Shown: in pieces, positions 7,292 to 13,573 of the stretch
How positions within the stretch are numbered: position 1 is the stretch's first letter
How the letters are laid out: the number at the start of each line of letters is the position of its first letter
Assembly: GCA_023434015.1 (NCBI GenBank)
Contig: JAEYTM010000273.1
Location: forward strand, 1 to 17,397
Direction: 5' to 3'
From: Pseudomonadota bacterium
GTDB taxonomy: Bacteria; Pseudomonadota; Alphaproteobacteria; Caulobacterales; Caulobacteraceae
DNA: 17,397 bases
Position numbers and translations under genes: made by a program
Notes under the pieces: model-generated
The model's input: only the letters and a program-made list of their open reading frames with translations
The model's database searches: none
What the model was told of the DNA's origin: nothing

Positions 7292-8458
7292 TCAGGCGAG
7301 TTCGAGCTCGGCGGCGACCGTCTGGAAGGCCCAGTCGAGCCACGGGGTCAGGGCGTCGAGGTCCGAGGTGTCGACGGTGGCGCCGCACCAGATCCGCAGC
7401 CCGGCCGGAGCGTCCCGGTAGCCGCCGATGTCCAGCGCCACGCCTTCCTTCTCCAGCACCGAAGCCAGCTTCTTGGCGAAGTCGGCCTGGGCGGCGTCCG
7501 GCAGGGCGGTGACGCGCGGATCGACCACCTTCAGGCACACCGAGGTATTGGAGCGGATGGCCTTGTCCTCGGCGAGGAAGGCGACCCAGGCAGTCTTCTC
7601 AACCCAGGCTTCGAGCACCGCCAGATTGGCGTCGGCGCGGCGCTGCATCTCGGTCAGGCCGCCGATGGAGGCCGCCCACTTCAGCGCGTCGACCGCGTCT
7701 TCCACCGCCAGCATGGAGGGGGTGTTGATGGTCGCGCCCTCAAAAATGTCGAGGCTGACCTTGCCGCCCTTGGTCATGCGGAACAGCTTCGGCATCGGCC
7801 ACGGCGGGCTGTAGCTTTCCAGCCGCGCCACGGCGCGCGGGCCGAGGATCAGCACGCCATGCGCGCCCTCGCCGCCCAGCGCCTTCTGCCAGGAGAAGGT
7901 GACCACATCGAGCTTGGACCAGTCGAGGTCCTGGGCGAAGGCGGCGCTGGTGGCGTCGCAGATGGTCACGCCCTCGCGGTCGTCAGCGATGAAGTCGGCG
8001 TTCGGCACGCGCACGCCCGAGGTCGTGCCGTTCCAGGTGAAGACCAGGTCGGCGTCCTTGCGGACCTTGCTCAGGTCGGGAAGCTGGCCGTAGGGCGCGC
8101 TCAGCACCTCGGCGTCGAGCTTCAGCTGCTTGGTCACGTCGGTGACCCAGTCCTTGCCGAAGCTCTCGAAGGCCAGGAGTTGCACAGGGCGGGCGCCGAG
8201 CATCGACCACATGGCCATCTCGACGGCGCCGGTGTCGGAGCCGGGGACGATACCGATCAGATAGTCGTCGGGAACCTGCAGCACCTCGCGGGTGCGGTCG
8301 ATGGCTTCCTTCAGGCGCGCCTTGCCGAGCTTGGAGCGGTGAGACCGCCCGAGCACCGCGCTGGAAAGATTTTCGGGGGTCCATCCGGGGCGCTTCGCGC
8401 ACGGGCCGGAAGAGAATTCGGGTCGAGCCGGCCGCATGGCCGGTTTGGCGGTGGTCAT
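7292..8458 (-). CDS. serC: Phosphoserine aminotransferase
   Basis: SerC is a PLP-dependent class V aminotransferase that converts 3-phosphohydroxypyruvate and glutamate to phosphoserine and 2-oxoglutarate; it can also act in pyridoxal phosphate synthesis. The 388-residue protein starts MTTAKPAMRPARPEFSSGPC, the alphaproteobacterial form. The PLP-binding lysine is K192 in TFSWQKALGGEGAHG. PGSDTGAVEMAMWSMLG (72-88) and TWNGTTSG (141-148) are family motifs. The ATG at 8458 is preferred because GGGAGA lies 7 nt upstream; an in-frame ATG at 8473 is possible but lies just upstream of that Shine-Dalgarno. It is transcribed toward serA and is preceded by a structured leader. SerB, the third enzyme of the pathway, is not in the window. 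Confidence 0.97.
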   Translation of the reverse strand: MTTAKPAMRPARPEFSSGPCAKRPGWTPENLSSAVLGRSHRSKLGKARLKEAIDRTREVLQVPDDYLIGIVPGSDTGAVEMAMWSMLGARPVQLLAFESFGKDWVTDVTKQLKLDAEVLSAPYGQLPDLSKVRKDADLVFTWNGTTSGVRVPNADFIADDREGVTICDATSAAFAQDLDWSKLDVVTFSWQKALGGEGAHGVLILGPRAVARLESYSPPWPMPKLFRMTKGGKVSLDIFEGATINTPSMLAVEDAVDALKWAASIGGLTEMQRRADANLAVLEAWVEKTAWVAFLAEDKAIRSNTSVCLKVVDPRVTALPDAAQADFAKKLASVLEKEGVALDIGGYRDAPAGLRIWCGATVDTSDLDALTPWLDWAFQTVAAELELA

Positions 8459-8571
8459 AGCGATGTCTCCCATCCTTACAGATGAGCAGCGCCCCGTTGG
8501 GGGGGCGTGGCCCGCCGGCCAAAAGCCCGCATTCGGTTTTCGGAGCAAGCGGAAAATGCGCCGCCGGGCCA
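8459..8571 (-). promoter_or_regulatory. Structured serC leader RNA (candidate serC-leader element)
   Basis: In the minus-strand RNA the arms 8571-8560 and 8519-8508 pair over 12 positions with a single G-G mismatch. They enclose a smaller helix, GCAUU (8559-8555) with AAUGC (8533-8529). Directly adjacent is a 6-bp hairpin, CGCCCC (8507-8502) with GGGGCG (8495-8490). Near the start codon, GAUG (8474-8471) can pair with CAUC upstream (8484-8481) or CAUC downstream (8465-8462). The second option puts the GGAGA ribosome binding site in a hairpin loop, the first leaves it single-stranded. A leader family named serC is known upstream of alphaproteobacterial serC-serA operons, with its last stem at the ribosome binding site. 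This region fits in position and layout, but I could not score it against that model. Confidence 0.6.
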
Positions 8572-8587
8572 GAACTTCACCGTCGCC

Positions 8588-9007
8588 CTAGGCGGGCGGG
8601 GCGCCACGCGCGCGGCGGCGCCAGGTCAAGGCCGTGCCGATCACCAGGCACAGGCTGATCAGGAAGAAATCGATGTTGTTGGCGACGACGTGGAAGTGGT
8701 CCCGCGGTCGGGCGGCGACGAAGTAGACCGCGTGGAGGGTGAACTGCGCCGCATAGAGCAGCATCACCGCGCCAAGCCAGGGGCTGGCGTAGAACACCGC
8801 CACAACCAGCAGCGACAGCGCCGTCAGCGCGTCGAGCCACAGCAGGATGGAGCGGGGGAAGTAGTATTCGCCGGCCAGGGCCAGCAGCATGTTGAGCAGG
8901 ATGATTCCCGCGCCGATCCGCTCGGCCGCCTCGCCCTTCAGAAAGGCGAACACACATGCGCCGAGGCTGAACGCCAGCAGTGCGATGATGATCGGCGAAT
9001 TCGGCAT
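8588..9007 (-). CDS. Small integral membrane protein, function unknown
   Basis: This 139-residue protein is very hydrophobic, with about five predicted membrane helices (roughly 4-24, 28-46, 52-73, 76-98 and 112-128). The positive C-terminus (WRRRARG) is probably cytoplasmic. A polar loop, AARPRDHFHVVANN (98-111), holds two histidines between helices 4 and 5. No enzyme or transporter signature was recognised. The start at 9007 has AGGGG at 9-nt spacing, but that site is buried in a 14-bp hairpin ending exactly at the ATG. It lies between the 110-residue gene upstream and the serC leader downstream, all on the minus strand. Real coding is supported by the clean hydrophobic pattern and codon use; overlapping frames on the other strand are low-complexity. 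Confidence 0.75.
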   Translation of the reverse strand: MPNSPIIIALLAFSLGACVFAFLKGEAAERIGAGIILLNMLLALAGEYYFPRSILLWLDALTALSLLVVAVFYASPWLGAVMLLYAAQFTLHAVYFVAARPRDHFHVVANNIDFFLISLCLVIGTALTWRRRARGAPPA

Positions 9008-9043
9008 AGCACTGCGCCCCTACCAGAGCAGGGACGCAGCGCC
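9008..9043 (-). promoter_or_regulatory. 14-bp hairpin occluding the ribosome binding site of the membrane-protein gene
   Basis: Read as minus-strand RNA, arm 9043-9030 pairs with arm 9021-9008 over 14 uninterrupted positions, including three G-U wobbles, with an 8-nt loop (9029-9022). The stem's last base is next to the AUG at 9007. The likely Shine-Dalgarno AGGGG (9021-9017) is wholly inside the stem. On the plus strand the same three positions would be mismatches, so the helix is continuous only in the sense transcript. There is no U-run after it, so a terminator for the upstream gene is unlikely. Confidence 0.6.
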
Positions 9044-9072
9044 AGTTAATTTAAAGCAACGCTTGGCGGGCC

Positions 9073-9405
9073 TCAGCCGACCTCGCGCATGATGACCTGA
9101 GCCTCTTGCGGCTGGGTCATCTTGTTTTCGTAGCCCATCTTGGTGCGGATTCCGAGGCGCAGCTTGGCCTCGTCGAGCTGGGTGTGCACGCCCACCATGG
9201 CGGTGCGCGCTTCGCTGAGCGCCTTGAGGGCGTCCATCATCTTCACCTGCACGTCGTCGGCGAACACCAGCGAGGCGTTCACGTCCTTACGCGCGGCCAG
9301 CATCACGCTCATCAGTTCGGCGGCTTCAGCCATGGCGCCATCGACGGCCGCTTCGGTCGAAAACAGCTTCTTCGCCACACGCTGCGCGACAAATACCTTT
9401 TCCAT
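9073..9405 (-). CDS. Small soluble helical protein, unknown function
   Basis: This 110-residue protein starts MEKVFVAQRVAKKLF. The ATG at 9405 is chosen because GGAGG (9415-9411) sits 5 nt upstream; an in-frame ATG at 9423 would place that site inside the gene. The sequence is mostly amphipathic helix with Ala, Leu, Met and charged residues, and has no signal peptide or membrane segment. I do not recognise a domain. The middle (LSEARTAMVGVHTQLDEAKLR) looks like a coiled-coil helix, so it may be an oligomeric or adaptor protein. It is transcribed divergently from the hybrid histidine kinase and shares a 229-bp control region with candidate CtrA sites. That suggests, without proving, a common regulation or function. 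Confidence 0.75.
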   Translation of the reverse strand: MEKVFVAQRVAKKLFSTEAAVDGAMAEAAELMSVMLAARKDVNASLVFADDVQVKMMDALKALSEARTAMVGVHTQLDEAKLRLGIRTKMGYENKMTQPQEAQVIMREVG

Positions 9406-9438
9406 CAGCCCCTCCGGGTTCAACCACGCCGGTTAGGG

Positions 9439-9515
9439 TAAATGAAAGCTTAACCGTAAAGCAAACGATTCATGAGTTGTTAACCATAGATTCTGCGGCC
9501 ACAGGTTGTGTCGCG
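9439..9515. promoter_or_regulatory. Candidate CtrA, SciP and CcrM sites in a divergent control region
   Basis: Two matches to the CtrA consensus TTAA-N7-TTAA, each with one mismatch, lie 30 bp apart: TAAA-N7-TTAACC (9439-9455) and TTCA-N7-TTAACCAT (9469-9487). The second carries the TTAACCAT extension common in CtrA half-sites. Two GANTC sites (GATTC at 9467-9471 and 9489-9493), the CcrM methylation target, flank that TTAACCAT; the first overlaps the CtrA-like site. TGTCGCG (9509-9515) matches the motif I recall for SciP. Known from Caulobacter: CtrA, SciP, CcrM and GcrA co-regulate cell-cycle promoters. No convincing -35/-10 pair was found, although TATTAT at 9593 is a possible -10 for the kinase. 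Confidence 0.5.
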
Positions 9516-9634
9516 ATGTTTTGGCCACACCAGATATCAACCCTGGGGCGCGTGGGCCCTGCCGGACAGGACGAGTGGAAGCGAAGCGTTAGTATTATCG
9601 GCTTAGCTTGGCGGCAGATCGGCAACGGGACGTC

Positions 9635-11524
9635 ATGAACCAAGCTGCTGGACCGAGGCCTTCGGCCCCTGTCGTCACTTTCCACGCCCGTATCGCGGGC
9701 GTTGGGCTGATCACGACCGTGGTGGTGCTGCTGGCCGCCTGCGTCACCTTCACCCTGCAGCAATGGGCGGTGGCCCGCACCTATTCGCACCAGGTCCATC
9801 AGTCGCTCGCCGACATCACCGCCGCCACGGCCGGGCCGGCCGTCGCCCAGAACGACGCGGTGCACATCCAGGCGCCGCTGTCCTCTCTGTCACGCAGCAC
9901 CAGCGTCGTCTCGGCCCGCCTGACGGACACGGAAGGCCGCGTCCTGGCCAGCTACCGCCGCGCCGGCCCGCCCGCCGCCGAGGAGACGGAGGAAATCGTC
10001 ACGCCGGTGATGCACGAGGCGCGTCAGGTCGGCGAGGTGGTGATGACCGTCCGCCGGCCGCAGCTCGCGCCCTTGCTGCCGCAATTCATCGCGCTTACCG
10101 CCGCCCTGCTGTTCGGCGGGGTCGGCATGGCCCTGTTCCTGGCGCGCAGCCTGGCCCATCGGGTGATCGCACCGGTGCAGCGTCTGTCCGAGGCTATGCA
10201 CCAGGTCGCCGAAGGCGGCGGGTTCACCCCCGTCGAGGTCACCGCCCAGGACGCGCTCTTCCGCAGCCTCACCGCCAGCTTCAACCACCTGCTGGGCAAG
10301 CTCGACGAGCGGGAGGAAGACCTGAAGCGGGCGATGCGCGAACTGGAAGGCGCCCGCGATGCGGCCAATGCCGCCAACGTCCTGAAGACCCACTTCCTCG
10401 CCAACATGAGCCACGAAATCCGCACCCCCCTGAACGGCGTGCTGGCGATGGCCGACGTCATGGCCATGGGCGACCTCGCCCCGCTGCAGCGCGAGCGCCT
10501 GCAGGTGATCCGCCAGTCCGGCGGCCTGCTGCTGGCGGTGCTCAATGACGTTCTCGACCTGTCGAAGATCGAAGCGGGGAAGCTGACCCTGGCCGACGAC
10601 CCCTTCGATCTAGCCCCGATCCTCGCCCAGCCGCGGGACACCTTCGCCATGGTGGCGGCCGGTAAGAACCTGGAGTTCGACTTCCAGATATCGTCGCAGG
10701 CCACGGGATGGTGGCGCGGCGACGCCGACCGGCTGCGCCAGGTGCTCGGCAACCTGCTGTCCAATGCGGTGAAGTTCACCACCCACGGCTCGGTCCATGC
10801 GCGGGTGGACGTGAATCCGGCGACAGGTGCTCTGCGGGTGGTCGTCGAGGATACCGGCGTCGGCATCACCGCCGAGAAGCTGCCCACGCTGTTCGAGAAG
10901 TTCACCCAGGCGGACAATTCCGCCACCCGCCGCTTCGGCGGCACCGGCCTTGGCCTGGCGATCTGCCGCGAGCTGACTCAGATGATGGGTGGCTCCATCG
11001 ACGTCGAAAGCCGCGAAGGCAAGGGCTCGACCTTCACGGTCGAGCTGCCGCTGCCTCGTGCTGAGGCCGATGCCGAGGCCCCGTCCGAACCGGCGTCCTG
11101 CCGCGGCGACAAGGGCCTTCGCCTGCTGGCCGCGGAGGATAACCCCACCAATCAGCAGGTCCTCGCGGCCGTGATGGAGTCCCTCGATCTCGACGTCGAC
11201 ATCGTCGCCGACGGTCGCGAGGCCGTGGAGGCCTGGAAGACCGGCGAATACGATCTGATCCTGATGGACATCCAGATGCCGGTCATGGACGGCATCGCCG
11301 CAGCCCGGCATATCCGCGGCGCCGAACTCGCCACCGGCCGCGCACGGACGCCGATCGTCGCCCTCACCGCCAACGCCCTGACCCACCAGGTGGCCGAATA
11401 CATGGCGGCGGGCATGGACGGGCACGTGGCCAAGCCGATCGAGATCGCCAAGCTCTATGGCGCGATCAGCGCCGCCCTCAACGCCCAGGCCACGGGCGCG
11501 ATCGAGTCGATCCAGGCCGCCTGA
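9635..11524 (+). CDS. Membrane-bound hybrid histidine kinase with C-terminal receiver
   Basis: This 629-residue protein starts at the ATG at 9635; an in-frame TTG at 9608 is less likely. Layout: membrane helix 1 (about 20-41), a periplasmic sensor of about 105 residues, helix 2 (about 148-170), a HAMP-like linker (about 171-225) and a short coiled coil. The HisKA domain follows with His260 in NMSHEIRTPLNG, then the ATPase domain with N-box Asn374 (NLLSNAVKF), DTGVGI (406-411), FTQAD (423-427) and GGTGLGL (435-441). A receiver domain (about 495-615) has acidic E501/D502, phospho-acceptor Asp545 in LILMDIQMP, Thr578 and Lys600. Phosphate would pass from His260 to Asp545. No Hpt domain or response regulator lies nearby, so it is an orphan whose output partner is elsewhere. 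The small periplasmic domain has no recognised ligand motif. Confidence 0.95.
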   Translation: MNQAAGPRPSAPVVTFHARIAGVGLITTVVVLLAACVTFTLQQWAVARTYSHQVHQSLADITAATAGPAVAQNDAVHIQAPLSSLSRSTSVVSARLTDTEGRVLASYRRAGPPAAEETEEIVTPVMHEARQVGEVVMTVRRPQLAPLLPQFIALTAALLFGGVGMALFLARSLAHRVIAPVQRLSEAMHQVAEGGGFTPVEVTAQDALFRSLTASFNHLLGKLDEREEDLKRAMRELEGARDAANAANVLKTHFLANMSHEIRTPLNGVLAMADVMAMGDLAPLQRERLQVIRQSGGLLLAVLNDVLDLSKIEAGKLTLADDPFDLAPILAQPRDTFAMVAAGKNLEFDFQISSQATGWWRGDADRLRQVLGNLLSNAVKFTTHGSVHARVDVNPATGALRVVVEDTGVGITAEKLPTLFEKFTQADNSATRRFGGTGLGLAICRELTQMMGGSIDVESREGKGSTFTVELPLPRAEADAEAPSEPASCRGDKGLRLLAAEDNPTNQQVLAAVMESLDLDVDIVADGREAVEAWKTGEYDLILMDIQMPVMDGIAAARHIRGAELATGRARTPIVALTANALTHQVAEYMAAGMDGHVAKPIEIAKLYGAISAALNAQATGAIESIQAA

Positions 11525-11555
11525 GCGGCGTTTCCGAAGCTGAACCGCAGCTAAC

Positions 11556-11620
11556 CGCCGGCCTCAGACCGGCGTCAGCCGCGCCGTGGTTTTCTCTCAT
11601 CAACGCCGGGATCACCGGCG
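11556..11620 (+). terminator. Hairpin cluster after the kinase gene, possible weak terminator
   Basis: Two hairpins use the same arms, CGCCGG and CCGGCG: 11556-11574 (7-nt loop) and 11604-11620 (5-nt loop). An alternative stem, CGGCG (11570-11574) with CGCCG (11582-11586), is followed three bases later by TTTT (11590-11593), the only terminator-like arrangement. The second hairpin lies upstream of the next gene and may belong to its leader. The rest of the 181-bp gap shows no clear promoter. Confidence 0.35.
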
Positions 11621-11705
11621 CGGTTGGCAACCAAACCGGAGTGCGGGTGTTTCGCCCCGGTTCGGAGGGACCAACGCAAAGAACGATCTGAGCAGAGGAC
11701 CTGAC

Positions 11706-12098
11706 ATGAAAAAGCTCACCACCCTGACCCTGATTGGCGCCTCGGTCCTGGCCCTGGGCGCGGGCTCCGTCGCTTCCGCCCAGCCGCGCGGCGACTACGG
11801 CTATCCCGGCCATTGGCAGAACAGCCAGGGCGCCTGGATGAACATCAACCAGCGCCAGGCGCAGCTTGATCGCCAGATCGACCGCGGCCTGCGCACCGGC
11901 GACCTGACCCGTGCGGAAGCCGCCCGTCTGCGCAACGAGTTCCGTCAGATCGCCCGGCTGGAGCAACGCTACCGGACGAACGGCCTGACGATGCGCGAGC
12001 GGGTCGACCTCGACCGTCGCTTCGACCGTCTGGCGGCCCAGATCCGCTGGGAACGTAACGACCGTCAGTATGGCCAAGGGTACGGTTATCGCCGCTAG
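11706..12098 (+). CDS. Small secreted periplasmic protein, helical and basic
   Basis: This 130-residue protein starts MKKLTTLTLIGASVLALGAG and has a clear Sec signal peptide with cleavage likely after ASA at residue 25. The mature part has a short Gly/Tyr/Trp-rich lead (DYGYPGHWQ), then a long Arg-rich helical stretch (QRQAQLDRQIDRGLRTGDLT, then RAEAARLRNEF), ending in an aromatic/Gly tail (YGQGYGYRR). Similar short exported proteins are common in alphaproteobacteria, but I know of no assigned function. Paired lengths of charged helix suggest a helical hairpin. AGAGGA (11694-11699) is the ribosome binding site at good spacing. It has its own terminator directly downstream and is probably a single-gene transcript. 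Binding to the envelope or to a partner is possible but not shown. Confidence 0.85.
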   Translation: MKKLTTLTLIGASVLALGAGSVASAQPRGDYGYPGHWQNSQGAWMNINQRQAQLDRQIDRGLRTGDLTRAEAARLRNEFRQIARLEQRYRTNGLTMRERVDLDRRFDRLAAQIRWERNDRQYGQGYGYRR

Positions 12099-12125
12099 GC
12101 GACAGACCGGACCCTGAGAACGATG

Positions 12126-12154
12126 CGCCCCCGGAGCGATTCCGGGGGCGTTTT
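12126..12154 (+). terminator. Strong intrinsic terminator
   Basis: CGCCCCCGGA (12126-12135), GCGAT loop, TCCGGGGGCG (12141-12150): a perfect 10-bp stem followed at once by TTTT. It is placed 27 bp after the secreted-protein stop on the plus strand. The minus-strand reading has no U-run, so it does not serve the convergent phzF-like gene in the same way. Confidence 0.9.
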
Positions 12155-12158
12155 CGTG

Positions 12159-12977
12159 TCAGGGCGACAGGCGAAGGCGTCCGTCAAGCACGGTTACGGC
12201 GCGGCCGCGCAGCCGGACGCGGTCGCCCGCATCGGTGCAATGCAGGTCGCCGCCGCGTCCCGGATAGGCCTGATGGAAGCGCAACTCCGTGCGGCCGAGC
12301 TTCGCCGCATAGAGCGGCGTCAGGATGCAGTGCAGGGACCCCGTGGCCGGGTCCTCAGGGATTCCCGAGCCAGGCGCGAAGAAGCGGTCCACCACGTCGT
12401 GGTCCGCCCCCGGTCCGGCCAGGGCCGCGACCCCGACATTGCCGCGGCCGGCCGTCGCGGCGCTCGCCACCTGTTCAAGGGCGACCAGGTCGGGCGCCAG
12501 GCTCCGCACCGTCGCCGGGTCATCGAACAGCGCCACCAGGAAGCTGGAGACCCAGACCTCCTGCGGCTCGGCGCCCAGCGCCGCGGCGAGGCCCTGCGGC
12601 GGCTCGACCCGCACGGGGGATTGGGCCGGGAAGTCCATCTCGTAGCCGCCCGCCGCGCGCCGGACGGTCAGCGGCCCCGAGCGGGTCTCGAAGACCACCG
12701 CCTCGCCCGCCAAGCCGATCTCGGCGAGCAGGACATGCGCCGAGGCCAGGGTCGCGTGGCCGCACAGGGGAACTTCCAGCCGCGGCGTGAACCAGCGCAG
12801 GCCGAAGCGCCCAGGGTCCGCGGTCTTCAGCAGGAAGGCCGTCTCGGCCTGATTGTTCTCGCTGGCCAGCGCCTGCATCCAGCCGTCTTCCGGCCAGGCC
12901 TCCAGCGGTTCGACCACACAGGCGGGGTTGCCGCGGAACGGGGCTGCAGCAAAGGCGTCGACGGTCCACTGGCGCAT
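12159..12977 (-). CDS. PhzF-family isomerase/epimerase-like protein
   Basis: This 272-residue protein has the normal length for PhzF-like enzymes of the diaminopimelate-epimerase fold. The start MRQWTVDAFAAAPFRGNPA is the family N-terminus. The catalytic Glu45 (NNQAETAF), His74 (CGHATLAS) and Asp209 (GIPEDPATGS) line up with the E45/H74/D208 set known from phenazine PhzF. No other phenazine gene is present, so a role in phenazine synthesis is not supported; most family members have unknown small-molecule substrates. It is the last gene of a minus-strand run, 23 bp after the nucleotidyltransferase-like gene. The frame is clean and the start is unambiguous. The family call is very sure, the substrate unknown. 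Confidence 0.93.
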   Translation of the reverse strand: MRQWTVDAFAAAPFRGNPACVVEPLEAWPEDGWMQALASENNQAETAFLLKTADPGRFGLRWFTPRLEVPLCGHATLASAHVLLAEIGLAGEAVVFETRSGPLTVRRAAGGYEMDFPAQSPVRVEPPQGLAAALGAEPQEVWVSSFLVALFDDPATVRSLAPDLVALEQVASAATAGRGNVGVAALAGPGADHDVVDRFFAPGSGIPEDPATGSLHCILTPLYAAKLGRTELRFHQAYPGRGGDLHCTDAGDRVRLRGRAVTVLDGRLRLSP

Positions 12978-13000
12978 GATTTCCTTTCGCGACGAGCGGC

Positions 13001-13573
13001 TTAGGCGATCGCCTCGACTTCCGGCCAGCGGGCGAGCGTCGAGGCGGCGGTGCGGGCGAAACCATTGGTCGGCCTGAGCGGGTTGGGCCGTAGCCGCAGG
13101 GCGAACAGATCCTCCAGGCCGAACGGCGCCATGATCGTCAGGCGGTCGTCCGGCGCCAGCCGGACGGCGACGGCGAACAGAGGGCTGACGAAGCGGCCCA
13201 GCGCCTCCTCGCTGCAGGTCAGGGGGGCGTAAGGCTCGCCGAACTTGTGCTCGAACCAGAGGTGAACCCGCGCCTGGTTGCGCACCTCCACCATCTCGCG
13301 CAACGGCGGCGGGAAGGCGGCCGCCACCCGGCGGATGACCTGATCCTCCGCCTCGTAGGACAGGTCCGAAGCGTCGAAATAGCCCAGGTCGTAGTCCTTG
13401 ATCCCGTAGTCCGCCTCACGGCCGGTGAGGTGGTTGAGCACGCGCTGATAAACCGCCCCGGAGAAGATCAGCCAGTCCGGCAGCTCCAGATCGCGCGCGG
13501 TCGTCAGCACCTGCATGAGGCTGGGCGAAGCCCGCAGGATGTCTTCCAGCCGCCGCTCCAGCACCAGGCTCAC
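13001..13573 (-). CDS. Nucleotidyltransferase-like protein (DUF925-type)
   Basis: This 190-residue protein starts at a GTG whose GTGA overlaps the thiD stop, with GGAGG 4 nt upstream. An in-frame TTG at 13594 is less likely. LPDWLIFSGAVYQ (31-43) followed by GIKDYDLGYFD (57-67) matches small nucleotidyltransferase-fold proteins of the DUF925/NTP_transf_6 type; D60 and D62 would be the metal-binding pair. In such families the DxD pair holds Mg-NTP for transfer of a nucleotide to an unknown acceptor. The overlap with thiD means it is co-translated with a thiamine-pathway enzyme, although no direct link is known to me. Downstream is the PhzF-like gene. The family assignment is from the motif and layout, and the function is unknown. 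Confidence 0.8.
   Translation of the reverse strand: MSLVLERRLEDILRASPSLMQVLTTARDLELPDWLIFSGAVYQRVLNHLTGREADYGIKDYDLGYFDASDLSYEAEDQVIRRVAAAFPPPLREMVEVRNQARVHLWFEHKFGEPYAPLTCSEEALGRFVSPLFAVAVRLAPDDRLTIMAPFGLEDLFALRLRPNPLRPTNGFARTAASTLARWPEVEAIA

Noticed and set aside
9044..9062. AT-rich patch as a promoter -10 for the membrane-protein gene
   Set aside because: TTAAAT on the minus strand is only a 4/6 match and no acceptable -35 lies at the right distance, so it was not listed as a promoter.
9593..9598. TATTAT as a -10 element for the kinase gene
   Set aside because: No -35-like hexamer 16-18 bp upstream; mentioned only as a possibility in the control-region entry.
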